Below are positions 13,501-31,078 of a stretch of DNA of 64,000 nucleotides, piece after piece. A program made the translations under genes and the position numbers. The notes under the pieces are model-generated. The model saw only the letters and a program-made list of their open reading frames with translations. It was not told where the DNA came from and ran no database searches. This stretch comes from Wuchereria bancrofti. Taxonomy: Eukaryota > Nematoda > Chromadorea > Rhabditida > Onchocercidae. How positions within the stretch are numbered: position 1 is the stretch's first letter; the number at the start of each line of letters is the position of its first letter. The stretch lies in assembly GCA_005281725.1 (NCBI GenBank), contig SSBO01000012.1:7198607-7262606 (forward strand), given 5' to 3'.

Positions 13501-15600
13501 TAAACAGCAATAAATTTGGAAGATGAAATTTTTGACAAGACCGTTTAAATAGAGAGTTATACAATTTTGAATTCTTTTAGTGATGCAAAATTTGTCAAAA
13601 TATTGGCCTAACATTTGCTTTCAAACTATCACGCAAAATATTTTCTCGATTTCTGGCAATAAAATAATATCAAAAAAGTTCCTTTCTGTTTTTAATTTTA
13701 GATTTCCTTCTGAAACGTTAAATATATCACAATCTCACTGGAACTGTAAGTAAATAAGCATAATTTCTACTCGCAGTACTGAATTTTTTCTTAATTCATG
13801 AACTGAAATCAGCGAGAACTGAAGGCAAGAAGTGCTCTTAATTAGTGAGGTTTCATTTATTTTAATGTTTGGAATAAAGATATTCATTCCATTTTGAAAG
13901 TGACATGATAGTTCGGTCTTGTTTTTTTAGAAACTGGAATGCGGAACTCGGTTTAATATGCTTCATCCCTGTTGCTCTTTACAGTGAAACGAATTTCTAA
14001 CGATAGCATTCACAGTGAAATCCTATTGAGCGGCAAGAACTGCAAATGACGTCTTTTGCCGTCATGCATACTGAAAATGTCGCGCTAAATCGAATGTTAC
14101 GTGCTTAACTTTTTTTCTAGAAAAATTTCTTTTTGATTAGACGGATTTGATCTGAATTTCAGCAGATTTTCGACTTGCCGCCTGGAAATTCCTCTCTGAC
14201 TTATTAGAATTTTTTTTTAAATTATCTATCTTTAACAAATTATCACCGATATTTTAACTAACAAACAGATCAATCAAGATGATTTTTTAGGACACCTTTG
14301 CACTGCGTATAATATTCAAATAATAGGAGAAAGACGTTCCCAGTGTTTGGTCATTTGTGCAATTCTGACATCGATTCAGAACGAATTGATCGAACAAAGA
14401 GAAGAATGAATGGTGCGGAACGAAATATATGCGGCATACTCGCATACGTCCTACATATTGGCGAATGCAGATTGGACGGGAATTGTCTTCAAACATTCTT
14501 TTCATTGATGATATTGTGATTAGCAAAGCTTACCTCCAACAACAGGCTAATTGCTCAAGTGATGTCGATGTTTAAGTAGAAATATTGGCAATGTATATCA
14601 CAACGCAACTGATGTACATCACGATGAAAACATCAAATAAGTTCTTTTCATTGATGGTATTGTGATTAGCAAAGCTGACTAATTGCTCAAGCTGTAAATA
14701 TTCAACACACTTATTCGTAGATGTTAGGGTAATAAAGAACAATGAAGAATTTGGAGAATTTGGAATTGCAACTTAACATGGATTGGGTTGTGTCTAAAAT
14801 AAGATTCATGACAAAACATTTAACAACATCAAGTCTGAAGGGTTAACGTGAAAAGATGTGATAAGTTTGCCATGCAGGAAAGCAGTTGAGAAAAGTGCAA
14901 GATTGTTTTCTTACGATATTGGACGGTAAGAACTTTAAAGCAAAAGAAATAATGCTGCATTGGCTTGGACTGAGTAACTTATTCCGTCTTTCGCTTTTCG
15001 CTTTTTTCTCTTTGTATGCATATTGAAAAGTGCAGGTTGAGAAGCTTAGAAAATGCTCGTTGAGGAAATAGGTGTTGAAGGATGTTTCAGACCTGAATAA
15101 GCTAAAATAATTTTTTCCCGAGAAGGTGCCCTTTGAAGAGGGTCACGTAGTAGTCAGGGCTATAAGCAAGTTTCCGCTTTCCCTTTCTAAGTTCTTGTTT
15201 ACTTGTTAACTTCGAATATACAGTACGTTGATATGCAATGGTATGAATACTGTTTTTGATGACGCAGATGCATCTTTATACACTCGTTTTTTAGCAATAA
15301 AATTATAACATATTAAATATGATAATTCATTTGTTTTTCAGTTGCATTTCGAATATCTGTATAAGATAATCAGAAGAAAAATTACTACTATTTCCGTCTA
15401 GCAGTCATATTTTATGGCAAAGAAAGTTTTATTTTCATCCAGAAATTTCTTAATAATTTTTATGCAGTACTTTTAATTTTCAGATTGAAAATCTTGCACA
15501 AATATTTTAGCTCATAGCTTTTGGTCGGATACTACTTATTTGTTGTTGTTGCAGAAGGAAAGAAAAAACTGTAGTTTAGAAGAATTGAAGGACCATTTTT
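4541..15600. other. Gene-poor interval upstream of the PI3K subunit; no gene recognised
   Basis: About 11 kb of AT-rich sequence with no ORF I can assign. Short ORFs at 6728-6946 plus, 10044-10310 minus, 10755-11064 minus and 11418-11612 plus have no recognisable motif. The last has somewhat richer codon composition and a possible donor (TTGTCAG then GTAAAT, near 11580), so it could be a stray exon or decayed gene. A short, visibly GC-richer patch lies near 8380-8690. Confidence 0.4.
14496..14676. repeat. Direct repeat of 35 bases (two copies, 146 bases apart)
   Basis: Copies at 14496-14530 and 14642-14676 match except for one base. After each copy comes the shared word AATTGCTCAAG, nearer in the second copy, so the second looks like a duplicate with a small deletion. 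Confidence 0.85.
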
Positions 15601-15656
15601 CTGATCGAAGGATGCTTCATTTTTTAGCTTATTGATTATTGGATTGGTAAGACAAC

Positions 15657-15905
15657 TTGGACTTCTCCGTAATTTATGCTAAGCATGACATCTCCAGTAT
15701 AAAAGACTGTAAAGCTATTTTCAAAATTTTATTCTTGTTGGAAGAAATTATTTCTCCAGAGCAATGTCGACTGTTACTTTATATTGTTTTACGAATTGCC
15801 TTTCTTTTAATTCTCGTATTTTTCCACATTATTGGAGAATTGATTTGGGTTGCACTAAAAATCATCAACAGGAGCCGGTTACTTGCAAACGACATTAAAA
15901 ATTGA
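15657..15905 (+). CDS. Possible exon or small membrane protein, unknown
   Basis: An open frame of about 80 codons ending in TGA at 15905. Its first half is mixed and its second half contains one long hydrophobic segment (LLLYIVLRIAFLLILVFFHI, continuing through EIIGELIW-like residues) that could span a membrane, followed by a basic tail. The frame opens with TTG rather than ATG, so it would have to be a terminal exon. A stop lies just upstream and only weak acceptors are visible. I do not recognise the family; a chance ORF in AT-rich DNA is quite possible. Confidence 0.2.
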   Translation: MDFSVIYAKHDISSIKDCKAIFKILFLLEEIISPEQCRLLLYIVLRIAFLLILVFFHIIGELIWVALKIINRSRLLANDIKN

Positions 15906-16663
15906 ATGGGAAGTAAATGTTTTGAAATTTTTGGACCACGTATCGTTAACTTTTACGAGGTTATCAGCTAACTGAAACTGAGTTAACCTTACTTTTATAC
16001 AGTGGATACTCATAGAATTTTTGCATCCTAAACTTTGAATTCACCAGTGGGCAGAAACCACAATCAGTATGTAATTTTGTAGTTCAATATTTTATTTTTA
16101 AAAAATTCTTCAAGCTTATGATGGCAAGAAAATGGATGTGTGTGAATTTAGGAATGGTACAGATGGCTTTCCTTTTCTGGTTGAAATCACTGAATTAAAA
16201 ACTGCCATTTTTACGGAGCACTTGAAGATACTGTATTGCGTTTCTTTCGATAAATTTTCATTATTTTTTTTTTCTAACTGTGACATCTGGTTTACTGAAA
16301 AATTGCTTATTTTTTCAATCATTGATCATATTATTTTAAATGTTGAGTTCTCATCAAGTTAAACAAATAATTACCAAGTGTTATGTACAATTTGTACGGA
16401 AATTTCATGAATTTCATTGGTAACTAAGGGATTATAATTAGTACAGAATGTATAGAAAGGCGAAAATAAGACAGAATAAGAATTTTTTTAAGGCGGCTGC
16501 ATGAAAATAGCTTGATTTTGTGCAGAAATTCATTCCTAAAAGCGCTTCCGGTCGAACATACGTAGGAAAAGCGCCTAGTTGTTTGAATTCCACTGTTCTA
16601 TTATTTATGCAACATATCAAATAGGCCAAGGATCATATTTGTTTACTGTTCATTTTTTGGTGT

Positions 16664-17039
16664 TTCGGAAAATATTACCATCCACCTTTAGTTATTGCAG
16701 TTTCTCTCAAAAATACGATTTGCTTTTTGTTTGACAAACTATTCTCATAGAGAATTGCTGGTTAATTTCAGTTTTCAGGAATCAGATAAAAGTGATGCAC
16801 CGGATCCAGATGAGGAAAAAGTATGTTGTACTTGGACACAGCATCATAACACGCAGTTAAGATTAGTTAGTAGAAAATATAATCCTGTTTTGATATTCAG
16901 TAATGCCGGAGTGACGCGATACCGATTTTGGGTGGAAAACTCACTATCATTGAAATCATTGTCATTTATAAGCAGGCACATACCTTCTTCGGAAAATATT
17001 ACCATCGACCTTTAGTTATCGCAATTTCTCTCAAAAATA
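16664..17039. repeat. Direct repeat of 52 bases (two copies), coding-like
   Basis: Copies at 16664-16715 and 16988-17039 differ at three positions. In one frame the copies read FGKYYHPPLVIAVSLKN and FGKYYHRPLVIAISLKN; the changes are one silent, one Ile/Val and one Pro/Arg. The second copy lies in an open frame running to a stop at 17161 and follows a possible acceptor (TATAAGCAG); the first has no obvious acceptor. Confidence 0.8.
16779..16820 (+). CDS. Possible 42-base internal exon, unknown gene
   Basis: A consensus worm acceptor (TTTTCAG) is followed by 42 open bases, ESDKSDAPDPDEEK, and then a consensus donor (GTATGT). The peptide is acidic and low-complexity, so it cannot be assigned. 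It is the best exon signal in the 4.5-24.6 kb interval, but no partner exon could be joined to it with confidence. It could be a relic. Confidence 0.25.
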
Positions 17040-18615
17040 AAAAATTTTCTAAGCTTTATAATGTGGTTGTGAAATGTTGTGAAAGCTTTACGGACACCAA
17101 CGGCTCGTGGAGAAAGCGTTTATTTTTGAATAACCACGGCTTAATATCGCAAGGTTTATAAATGCTTAAAATGGGAGTGGTTTACATTAAACATAAAACA
17201 GCTGCTCATTTTACATAAAGAAGCGGAAAATATCTAGTTACAGTATAAGCATTATAACAATGGAAGATTAACATGTGTGAATCTCTTTAGATTTGAATAA
17301 GGATAACAAAAACGCATTGGAATTCGATGGGAATAAATCTAAGAATTATAAATGAGATGATTAATGAGTCATGGATGGAGGAAATTATTTTTAACTTTCG
17401 CGTCTTTCGAGACATGAAATGATATTTTAATGAAATTATTGAGATTTGTTAGTTTGAAAATTTCTGTATAACAGTCGCAAGATTGGTAATATAAGATCAG
17501 TATTAAAATTTCTATGCAAAATTTCTTTCAGTTATCTTTGACGAAAAAAAAGAAAATGTAATAATAAATGGTGGATAGAACAGATACAATACAATTTTGT
17601 ATCCTATCTTGATATCTTTTAATCTGGAATGTTTAGTATTAATTGCATCATACTTTTGATGCAATGTTTTGTCAACGATCGAATAAAGGTTGTGAGGCTA
17701 AGGATATGATAATATAAAATATATATGGTAATTTTATATGTAAACTGGTAAGGATGATTTGGTAAAAAAAGTGGAGCGAAGTGTCAAGTTCTAAGTACCA
17801 ATGTACTTTTATTTCTTTTCAGTTATAAGTTTTTTGTGGCATGATGGAAATTTAAGAATAGGGTTGTTATTTAGTGGGAAGACATGCAGATGCAAATGAA
17901 GATTGTTAAACGGCAGTAGTTATATGCATCTTCCTTAACTTTTGCAATGAATTCCTTGACCGTTTGTATTAATTTCGCTGTGAACAACAAAGACGAAAAG
18001 TATGTGCGACGAAGTAAGCTTACGTTTGTATAGTAGTATCTGTCAACTTTGTTATTGTACTGTGTCATTGCAAAGTATCTGAATCAGGCTACATATCTCT
18101 GCATTTAAAATTTTAGATGATTTTTGCCGATGAGTTTCTCCTTGATTTAGTTAGTCTATCTTAAACAGCATATTAGATACTTCCCATTTAGATATTTACA
18201 CATTTATGGCTTCTTCAGAAAAAAAAAACAGTTGATTTTTACTAGAAATCGAAGTACGTCGAGATCATCCTTTCGCTCATTTTCCTATATGTGGTTAATA
18301 TCGTGAAATCAACAATTGCAAAGATAGAAGGAAGGACCAAAATGTGAACCGAAAATGGGACTATTTGTTGGATGCTTAAAAGATTGCAGTTAGGTGTCAG
18401 TTATGATAATTTCACTGTTATGAACAATAAAATGAAACGTGTAGTATGCAGTTCAGTTGTGAAAGCGCAAGTGGTTGTATTTCCTTGCTATATGAAACAA
18501 ATTTAATACTTTCTTACTTTTCGCAGACAGAGTTTGAGCAATTTCATAAACAAATGATATAACTAGAAGAGATTAGGTCTGCGATGTTCAATAATTACAA
18601 AGAGAACTTCAAAAA

Positions 18616-18676
18616 TTGAAAGCAAGTGCTGAAGAAGTATTATCAAAAAAAAAAAAAAAAATTGGAAGCAAGTGCT
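18616..18676. repeat. Short direct repeat around a poly(A) run
   Basis: A 15-base word (TTGAAAGCAAGTGCT, then TTGGAAGCAAGTGCT) occurs at 18616-18630 and 18662-18676, separated by a run of A. It looks like a small local duplication. Confidence 0.7.
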
Positions 18677-21600
18677 AGAGAGGGATTATCACTTCTAATA
18701 CTAGATGGACTTTCTGCATTTATTTTTGGTAATAGTTTTTCGTTTCTTATTGCAGTAGTGGCGAGATATACCAAGCATATTCCTCGAAGTTCCAAACTCT
18801 TTAAAATTACTGAAAACTAGTCGTTTAATATCATCGGAATCATGGTGTGAAGTCTTGTTATATACACGCTGCACTAAATCTTCAATTATTATCACCGCTG
18901 TAATATGTGCTCATTAAAAGTAATTCCAATATTATCATGAGAACTTTTTTAGGAATAATCTGCTGCAGAGCACTTCAGGAGGAATGAAATGCGCACCACA
19001 AATGGAAAAAATTGCTGCCTTGATACCATCAGTAAATATTTTGTGCTCAAACGGTAATAAAATTACTTTTTAACAATATTTTTTTGCACAAAATTCTTTA
19101 GATTTATTTTTACGAACTGATATTTTGCTCATATAAAAATTTGGATATTACAAAATTGTTTGCGACATGGTGAATTAGGGATCTCTTTTTTTTTCGGTCA
19201 AGCCGAATCAGTGTTGAAAAGGAAGGTATGTCGGAGTACACATAGTCCAAATCACTTTCTATTTGAAATCGATATTAGGAAGAAATAATGTTGATAAAAA
19301 TTTCCAGTGTGTGTTTGTTTGGTATCCGAAGTTCAGTTATTTTATTATCAAGTCTTGATAGGACACATGTTGTTTGTATTTCAACATAATATGGAAAAAT
19401 TATTTGAAAAAATCAAAAAGCGGAAAAATAGATTGAATAGCAGAGAACTTCGCAGCATATTTATTTTAGATATTGAAATACTTAAACTTATTCGTTTTGT
19501 AATACGAACAGTAAGGTTAATTTTTTCTTTCAACATCGCCATATTCTTTTTCTGACATATTCAGAATTTGGGTTGAAGTAAAGAAAAGGTTAAGTGTTCT
19601 GGTGATATTTTTACAAAACTTTACAGTAACTGTAAGATCTGCGTTAACTATTTTTTTGTATTTATCTTTCCTTTGTCTTTTTGTTTTTGCTTTTCGAAAC
19701 AAACCATAAAGGAAATTGTTTTGAAAGTTGAATTTTTTTATTTAATAGCTTGTACAACAAAATATAAATGCTTTTGTTCAAATATTTCCAGGAATTTGAG
19801 ATCGGGGACTAATTATCTTTCTTAAATTTTAAAACACCATAATAGTCATATTTTGGAAACTTGGAACTCATATGTAAGTGTAAAGCACTTGAAGACTTTC
19901 GAATTAAAATTTGATTGAAAAGCATTTTTCTATCATCTGCTTCTGATCTTTTAATAAGTTCCTTAATAGGCCTGTAACCATAATGAGTGGAAGTGTATTA
20001 ACAGGTACTTATATACATGTTTGCTCTTGTAGTTAGTGGCTTTTGCTCCCAACATTTCATATCCCACTTAACGGGTAGGAATAAATTCTATATCTCCTGA
20101 CCAAATTCATAACAGAATGATAGTTATCCAATCATTGAGTACTCAACAAAACAATGAATTAAAAATATCTTAAGGATTCAAACACTAAATAAAAATCATT
20201 AATTGGACATAAACTTCACATTTCGGTGCAATAAAACTTTTCCGAGAAATAATACTATAGAAACGTTGTGTTCCCATGTCCCATGATAACAGGATAGTAT
20301 TCTGGGTGTAAATAGTGGGTTTAAATGTTTGGATACCAGATGTAAAAGACTACAGGATATGTTTAGCAGAACTTTTCGAAATGGTCTAAGTGTTATCGTT
20401 TTTGTCGCACTGTACTATCCGCTTTTATAACTTTTTCATACTGCATAGTTCTCCACTTTTTATTTGAATGATATGCCAGCATATGAAGCAGGTTACTCGA
20501 TATCATTGTTACAGCATTTCGACACTGGTTTTTGCTGAAAGGAAAAACTAAGAATTTCTTTGAAGAATTTTAGTGTTTCACATTCGTTATGAGAAGGGAA
20601 GGATGAGTTTGTAAGTATTGTTGATATTATTCTTTAAGTCGTTATTGATTTTTTGTGTTATTGAGTTATCAAGAATTCCTGGACATTAAAAATCGTATAA
20701 ATAATTATGATAATAGAGAACGTTATAATTACGCATTTGCAAGAAACTTTCTAGAGATTTTATTAAATGCATTTCTTTCCGTCCTATGTTTATGTTAAGT
20801 GAAAGTAAAGTGAGAAGGTATATTCATACTGGTGTTTTATTAGAATTATACATTCTTTTTTTAAGTGCGGCGTTAGAGTTTTTTTTTATTTTTTCATATT
20901 GATGCTTGAGGAGCTAACAGATATTTTCTTTTCCCAACTTCTCGGTGTTTTTTTTGAAGCTGTCACACATAGTCGAGTTTTGATATCTCTTACAGTAGAA
21001 TATTGTTTTCCTTTTCCTCAATAGCCGATATACATCTTTTAAAAATAATTTGTGTTGGGCATTCGCTTATTACGGATTCCTGTTGCAAAAGGCAAGATAT
21101 ACTTTGTTCTTTTACCGCTCGATCTTCTTCACGTTCCGTACTGCCAGTGTATAGTGACTTCGTGGTAGAGTCTACTGATTACATGGTACTTATTGTTTCA
21201 TTGATCCCACCGCTTTAAAATTCTCGATTACTGAAATCGACTTCATGATCATCGATGGTCTCCAAATCGTTTGAGTGATATTCTCGCACGACGTTACAAT
21301 TTATTGATACAGTAACATAACCTTGAATGATTCTTAATGCTTCTCGTTACAGAATTTAATTATCTAAGTCTGAACTTTAATTTTAAGTAGATTCTAATCA
21401 TTTACCGCTTTTTTGAAGTTGCTGCAAAACTGTCAATTCTGCGGACCTGCGTGAAATTCAAATAATGTTAGTTGAGTCAAGCGAATCATTTAGAATTCTA
21501 AGTGGTTTGCTGTCTTGCTGCTTATATCCGTTCCCACTTTTTGATACTCATTACGCTTTTATGAAAATTGAAATATAAGCTTTCCGGCAATTTTAAAGCG

Positions 21601-22576
21601 ACCCGTGCTTCTGGATTAGCAGGAATTTTTGAATTTGAAAGGATTTTGAATTTGATGGTACATAAGGATCATTAAATTATGCAGACAAGTGAACCACACT
21701 AGGTATTAGCAATTGCTGTTTCGAGAAATTATAGACAATATCACTGATAATATTTTCTCACAAGCATACGTAGACAGAACGGACCCTTTCCAACCAAACT
21801 TTGTCTTTCTGAAGAATCAGTACTTGAGGAATATTGTAAAGCTGAATTTCCTTCGATTTTTCTCATTACTTATGATATGGAGTTTCCTTCGATTTTTCCA
21901 AACAAAATATTTAGGGAAACCTAGCGAGTTTTTTTCACCTTTCCATTTTTCTCAATTTAGTCACTGTATGTCTTCCATCCTAATTTTCTTTTACATGTAT
22001 GGTTTTACAAATTTGAAAATGAAAAATTTTTTGGATTTCTTGGCTGAATATCTTGATGCAGAAAAATTCTTTATTCACTTCGTTACTTATTCAATGATCA
22101 TAAATACAATTTGACATTAATATTTGAATAAATTCAACATACAAAAAATATTTGAATGTGATTCCACGAAGGACGACAGAATTTTGTAAGTGTCCGCTTT
22201 CATACTTTGAACGGAAGTTTGCTAGTTTGTTGAGAATGAATCACCTAATGGTTAGAAAAAGTATTAAAACAAGTTCAGTAAGATTTAATGAATGTCGTGT
22301 ATCTTAGCAATGAAAATCTCACAGAATCAAAATAAAGCATATTAAAAAGACCAAAAATCACAAAATCACACACTTCTGCACCAGGCTCAACAAATTAAAT
22401 TAAATCATCACTTTCTTTCTATCTAGTTCGTGGTTCAAATTTCTAGTCATTTGCTATCTCCTGCGTAAACATGTTTTTCAGTTTCGCGATGAACTGGTTT
22501 ATCAGAACTTAATTTAATTATATTTGCTTGTAGCTGGTGGGTAGCACTTCGCCCAACATCACTGTACGCCTTATGA

Positions 22577-22667
22577 GTTTAAATGAATTTAAAAAGATAG
22601 AAAAAGAATTAGAAAAACTTGCCATCTCTGAAAATTTTCTTTTCCATCTTTTTAAATTCATTTAAAC
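22577..22667. repeat. Inverted repeat, about 28-base arms, 33-base loop
   Basis: The arm 22577-22604 begins GTTTAAATGAATTTAAAAAG and is the reverse complement of 22640-22667 with a single mismatch. RNA from either strand would form a long hairpin. No terminal target-site duplication is evident. It could be a MITE remnant or a hairpin RNA locus. Confidence 0.8.
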
Positions 22668-24581
22668 GAAAGTCGAAAGCGATGAGATGGATGTGCCATC
22701 TTAACCAGTGAAGTATGGAGTTAAATTCATTAAATTTTGAGAGGTTTATAGACAGTCAAGCGTTCACATTAAATCTGATCAATTACTTTTAAAATAATAT
22801 GTCGATGACTCACTGTTCTATGCTGACTTCGATTGGGGACGGGAAAATTCGGATATTTTGAAGAGACATCAAGCTATTCAACATAAAACACTGGAATTAA
22901 ACTGAGCCGGGCATAATTCACAACAGCTATTTAGTTATTCAATAGTGTAAGGTACACACCTTCACCCAAGACTTCTCTTACCTTGGATGTTAAATTCCGT
23001 GTGATTTTCGGAAAACCTCCTCTTTTTCAGTAACTCGAATTTTGTTCGTTTCTTTCCTTCGCAATGTTTGCATATCTACTCAGTCCTAGTCTCTTTTACA
23101 TATGCGTTCATCGTCCTCAGATTTTCATAACCTTTCCATTCTCTACCATAAGACACAAATATTCTTACCGCGAGTTTCCGAAGGTACTTGAGTAGGAATT
23201 TACAACTACCTTCAAATTCTTCAGGAAATGCACTGTTTTTACCCATATCGCAACGGAAATCCCGAGATGAGTAAGCCAGAAACAAAGAGACAAAAAAAAA
23301 AGACGCACCGAACGGACGCAGCGTTTGATGTTTACTAGTTTCCACAATATTCGGCATAAGCATACTTTGTTGGTGGGAACAGGGAGTGTTTTAGTTCCAA
23401 CTGGGAGCATTACAGTTTCTACCAGCACTTTAATTTTCTGGTGGTTTGCTAAGGTTTGAAAACCGGTGTAACTGGAAATCGGTCACTAATGATTTTAGCT
23501 GATAACCATATCGTTGTCAGTGGCGATAATGGAAGTGCAGTTCGTGTTTGCTCATTGACAACATTCATTTGTTTTGCAAATTAAGGAGTGTTACCTTGTG
23601 AATAACGTTTATTGCACCTCCGGATGATTTATTTACAGTGATGAGATTAATCAACTTTAGCGCTCGAAAGAACAGCAAAATCATATTTTCGGCATTTTTA
23701 ATTTTTGCTACCCTGGGTCTTTTTTGAACCTCCTTATTGAATATTAGCAATGCAAAACAATTATCACCTCATTTTTTTCATTCTACCTTTTTTCCATTAT
23801 CTACATAAGTATTTCTTATATCTTATTTTTTTAATGTGTTAATGTTTTAAAAAAGTGTCAGTGAAGTAGTATAAATCCACAAAATGTCAAATTCTTTTTG
23901 TGATTCTTTACGAGTTGTGTAGTGACTGAAGGATTAATTTACATTTAAAGCATTTCTTCCCGTAATTTAAAATATCTATAGGCAGAGGCTAAACAGCAAA
24001 TACTTTGTGTATTACATAGCTGTCGCCATTTTGGAGTGTATGTATGTGCGCCAAATGAGTAGATTAGTTTATAGACATTCAAATGTAAGTTTATTGCGTG
24101 GACGCCTAATTAGGAAGAAAACAAGGAGGGGGAATATAAGCAAAGAAATGATGAATTGCTCATGAGGACAAAAAGTAACGAAATGCAAATGTAGGAAATT
24201 GTTTAAACAAATAATAAAATCGAAAAATCAGAATTAATGCAGAAAGTCGTAAATGTGGTTACAGTTCAATGAGATGGATGATAAAAGCAGTTATTCCGGA
24301 AAGGAATAAAGAAGAGTGAACAGAATGGGAAGGATAGGAGGGAGTTCTGTCCAACGATGAAGTAAGCTCGCTCTTCCAAGAAATTAAAGTGTATTCGACG
24401 TCTCAAAAGACTTGTGCTGCTTTACTTACGTGTCATAATGTTCCAACACTTACTGTTCACTGGATAATAGCAATGTTTACTTTGCAGCGCAGAAAACTCA
24501 AATATCAGTGCAAATTGCTGCGACGATTAAAATACAAGCAATCATTATTGCAAGAGTGATAACAACGGCGACATCTCAAAC

Positions 24582-28965
<4,384 letters not shown>

Positions 28966-31078
28966 CTTTTTCTGTTGTTTTTAACGCATTTTCTATTACA
29001 TCAAAGCTAATGTTTCCTTTCTGTTAGATTTTCGTTTGGTTATTACTATTACTTTTGAGACATTAACGTTCAAAAAATTGTTTATAGTGATAGTGAGAAA
29101 CGAATAATACTCTATACTGTAGTTAATCATTAAGTGAAGCAGTAAGAAAGGAAATTAAAAATATAGCAGATATTTTTCAACAATTTATCTATCTTGTGTT
29201 TTTTCTTGTAGTAAACAATCATAGGTGTTCTTTCTGTTGGGTAGCAAAATTTTTGTGGTCAATAACGATCTTTTGAAATCATTTATGGTAATATTTCTTC
29301 TTATTTTACTTGTATATATTACTTTGCAGTTTTGCATAATTCTTGTATTATATTCCTTACAACTTTTTGTATATTCTCTTTGATTTAATTTTAAATGATT
29401 TTGCTCAGCAAAAAAACGAAACCACAATACTGTTCAACATTTACGTAACATGAAATGAGGTAAACGAAATAAATAACAAATTAGATCAACGGCTGATAAA
29501 GGGCTAGTGTTACATTTTGTGTTGCGAGTTTCGAATTTATTAAAACATTCATGAAAAGTGTGAGTCAGGAAAGAAGTCATAAATTACCTTTTTAGCCTGT
29601 ATAAGTCTTCCAGATTTAAAGTTTTTTGCATTGTGTGACTGGCTTCCCAAAACAATGTATACGTTTTTCTACTCAACTGTCGATTTTGTTATGTGGTTCT
29701 ACATTCCATAATTTTCGTTTAGGAACCTACTGTTGTTCAAACTGCGTTATACTGTACGCAATTTTCGAGTTTTATTTTTTCATTTTACCGATATTGTTTA
29801 GGTTTTTCTCGTCTGTCTTCTCTTGTTTTTAGCTCTTTTGTAATACCTTTTTCTTGTCATCAAAAGGCACAAATTTTTATTCTGACTGATTGAGCTTCAT
29901 ATGTAATGGTGCGCATTATTTGTTATGCATTATTTACGGTGTTTTCTGGCAAAATAGTTTACAGTAGTTTACGATGTATCGATTTGATTCATAAAGATAA
30001 AAAACGGTACGGTGGAAATATTTATTTATATATAGTTGGCGGTCTTAGTGACCATTCTTATACAGCCGATTCACACTTTTTTGAGGATTTGCTATTTTGG
30101 GAAATCCTTTATTTATCTTTGTTTAGAAGTGGTTGTGAAGAAAAAAATTGGGATAAATAGGGGGCAGTTTAAAAATGACTTTTCATACAAGGATGCCGTG
30201 CGTAACTGGTTGCTTTTAAAAATGTTTAAGCTTGGTAGTAACCTACACATGTTCTCACTATAATTTATATTAAGTCTGTTTCTAAAGTTGGCGCGAGGTT
30301 TCTGGTAATTTTGCCTATGTTTTAGAATCATTCTCGTTTGCACAAGTAATTTCCAAATAAACAGCTTTTTGTTAAACTTTTTGACTTTTTAAAAGTTTTG
30401 AAGTGATATGATTGTATGTTTTGCATATTTTTTGAACATTTCAAGATTCTATTAATTATTATGGTGCGGTTGTTTGTGGCGTGTCGACATTTCCCAAGGG
30501 AGTGTTGAGAATTGCAAGTCAGGTGATATAAACACGGTTTTCCTAAGCTTGCGCAACTAAAAAAGTTATTTTTTTGGTTAGGGTTCAATAGGTTGGAGAG
30601 AAAAGCAGTACTGTTTATGCAGAAGTCAACAAAGTAAGATCTACAAATACACGCTAACCAAAGAGTAAATGCATAGAAGGCTTCCCTGGAATGAATGTGC
30701 ACTTTCAAGTTAAATACATTGATATGGAGATTCAGAAATGGAGTTAGAGAGGTGATTCTATCCGCTATTCGCAGCATATCACGAAGATCGGTTTTTTAAT
30801 TTCTAAAAAAATCCAGATGATGTGCTTTTGTCCTAAATATGTCCATATTTTCAGAAAAATAAAACTACCCCATAACATATAGTTTCGAGTAACGCTCTAG
30901 AAAAATATCGAAATTCCACGGAAAACAAGCAAAAAGAGGGAATATACATAACTTGCAACAAGGTGTTTATGGCATCTGGATTCGTTCTAATTTCTTTCAT
31001 TTCCAATAGAAACAAATTCAGCCACATGACGTCTGTTTCGGCTTTCCGAAAGTATTCTGTTGGGAACAAATGCGGAAA
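28966..31078. other. Convergent intergenic region between cN-II and MAM gene B
   Basis: Holds the 3' ends of two convergent genes. AATAAA occurs at 29467, about 500 bases after the nucleotidase stop. ORFs at 29185-29427, 29626-29832, 29906-30343 and 30328-30777 (149 codons, minus) show no motif, no clear splice sites and atypical Phe/Cys/Ser-rich composition. Confidence 0.5.

Larger units (their letters stand above)
15906..24581. other. Gene-poor interval upstream of cN-II; no gene recognised
   Basis: Apart from the candidate exon and repeats listed separately, this stretch holds only short unassignable ORFs. The longest, 133 codons at 21713-22114 plus, opens with TTG and is Phe/Leu-rich, as expected from AT-rich noise. 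23076-23428 minus has two overlapping ORFs without motifs. The 5' control region of the purine nucleotidase gene should lie in the last part. Confidence 0.4.

Noticed and set aside
21713..22114. 133-codon ORF suggesting a membrane protein
   Set aside because: Opens with TTG, has no convincing splice signals, is dominated by Phe/Leu/Ile from T-rich codons, and matches no family I know.
30328..30777. 149-codon minus-strand ORF downstream of MAM gene B
   Set aside because: No motif, no clear acceptor or donor, and it lies in the convergent 3' region of two genes.
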